A DNA stretch of 6,240 nucleotides, from assembly GCA_027295365.1 (NCBI GenBank), contig JAPULD010000373.1:1-6240 (forward strand), read 5' to 3'. The stretch's first letter is position 1. Each line of letters starts with the position of its first letter. A program made the position numbers and the translations under genes. Shown in pieces: positions 5,875 to 6,240 of the stretch. The DNA is from Planctomycetota bacterium. Lineage in GTDB: Bacteria > Planctomycetota > Phycisphaerae > Phycisphaerales > SM1A02. The notes beneath the pieces are model-generated. The model saw only the letters and a program-made list of their open reading frames with translations. It ran no database searches and was not told where the DNA came from.

Positions 5875-6240
5875 AACGTCTGGCCTTGGGACTGATGCTG
5901 GTCGTCGCGACTTTTCTCACGAGCTGCGATGGCCAAGGCGCCTCCGGGACCGAGACCATTGTCATCAACGGAAAGTCCTTCGTGCTGGAAGTCGCATCGG
6001 ACTTGCCGGCGATCGAGGCTGGCCTCTCGAACCGGGCAACAATACCGGACGGCACCGGAATGCTGTTCATCCTCCCGTCATCCCGGAAACTCAAATTCTG
6101 GATGAAAAACTGCCTGACGGACATCGACATCATCTACCTGGATCCCAATGGACGCGTCACCGCCACGCATCGCATGAAGGCCGAAACTCCTCAAGGTGCG
6201 AATGAAACAGAGAAACAGTATGAATTGCGTCTGACCAACT
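5856..6240 (+). CDS. DUF192-family lipoprotein, 3'-partial
   Basis: The first 128 residues of this protein lie in the window and the frame is still open at the right edge. An N-terminal lipoprotein signal is visible: K7-R8, a hydrophobic stretch (about 9-22) and lipobox LTSC with C24. Aspartate at +2 would favour inner-membrane retention under the E. coli sorting rule, which may not hold here. The body matches DUF192 (PF02643): LEVASD, the GLSNR segment in place of the common GLMFR, GTGMLFIL, then FWMKNCLTDIDIIYLDPNGRV. The usual WMKNT is WMKNC here. DUF192 proteins are small exported or anchored domains of unknown biochemical role. It follows a perfect AGGAGG and overlaps the GluQ-like gene by 19 nt, so the two are very probably co-transcribed, although no functional link is known. 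Family call is confident; function is not assigned. Confidence 0.9.
   Translation, partial: MAAQCVKRLALGLMLVVATFLTSCDGQGASGTETIVINGKSFVLEVASDLPAIEAGLSNRATIPDGTGMLFILPSSRKLKFWMKNCLTDIDIIYLDPNGRVTATHRMKAETPQGANETEKQYELRLTN

Noticed and set aside
5867..6205. 112-codon plus-strand open frame near the right edge
   Set aside because: It is the +2 shadow of the DUF192 gene, which begins at 5856 with a perfect Shine-Dalgarno and continues out of the window.
1..6240. CRISPR array, tRNA or rRNA gene, insertion sequence, phage or toxin-antitoxin module
   Set aside because: No direct-repeat array, tRNA cloverleaf, transposase, terminal repeats or small toxin-like gene pair could be seen; genes fill nearly all the window.

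Overview
The window reads as a chromosomal segment of a Gram-negative (diderm) bacterium. The evidence is a tripartite efflux operon with an outer-membrane factor carrying a lipoprotein signal, plus a second lipoprotein gene at the right edge. The sequence is moderately GC-rich with dense, tightly packed genes. The flavour of the efflux proteins (separate ATPase and permease, acidic adaptor tail, lipoprotein outer-membrane factor) would fit a planctomycete-like organism. That placement is an inference and no phylogenetic marker in the window settles it.

Left part (1-4469, all + strand): a four-component MacAB/TolC-like export operon. It holds the 3' part of a HlyD/MacA-type periplasmic adaptor (cut by the window edge and carrying an apparent one-base deletion near 320), a LolD/MacB-type ATPase (770-1528), a MacB/FtsX-type permease (1528-2787) and a TolC-like outer-membrane lipoprotein (2793-4469). 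Junctions are 2 nt, a 1-nt stop/start overlap and 5 nt, so the genes are almost certainly co-transcribed and translationally coupled. Together they would form an inner-membrane ATP-driven pump bridged to an outer-membrane channel. The substrate cannot be read from the sequence.

Middle (4470-4929): a 9-bp inverted repeat lies between the efflux operon and a convergent small gene for pterin-4a-carbinolamine dehydratase (minus strand, 4548-4835). A 94-nt divergent intergenic region follows, containing a palindromic -10-like element (ACTATAGT) that could serve both directions.

Right part (4930-6240, + strand): a GTG-started glutamyl-Q-tRNA(Asp) synthetase-like gene (a GluRS catalytic core without the anticodon-binding domain) overlaps by 19 nt a DUF192 lipoprotein gene that runs off the window.

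I found no CRISPR, tRNA, rRNA, insertion sequence or phage gene. Every gene falls into a known family, so I see no clearly undescribed system. The points most worth checking are the adaptor frameshift, the degenerate zinc site in the GluQ-like enzyme and the symmetric divergent promoter.
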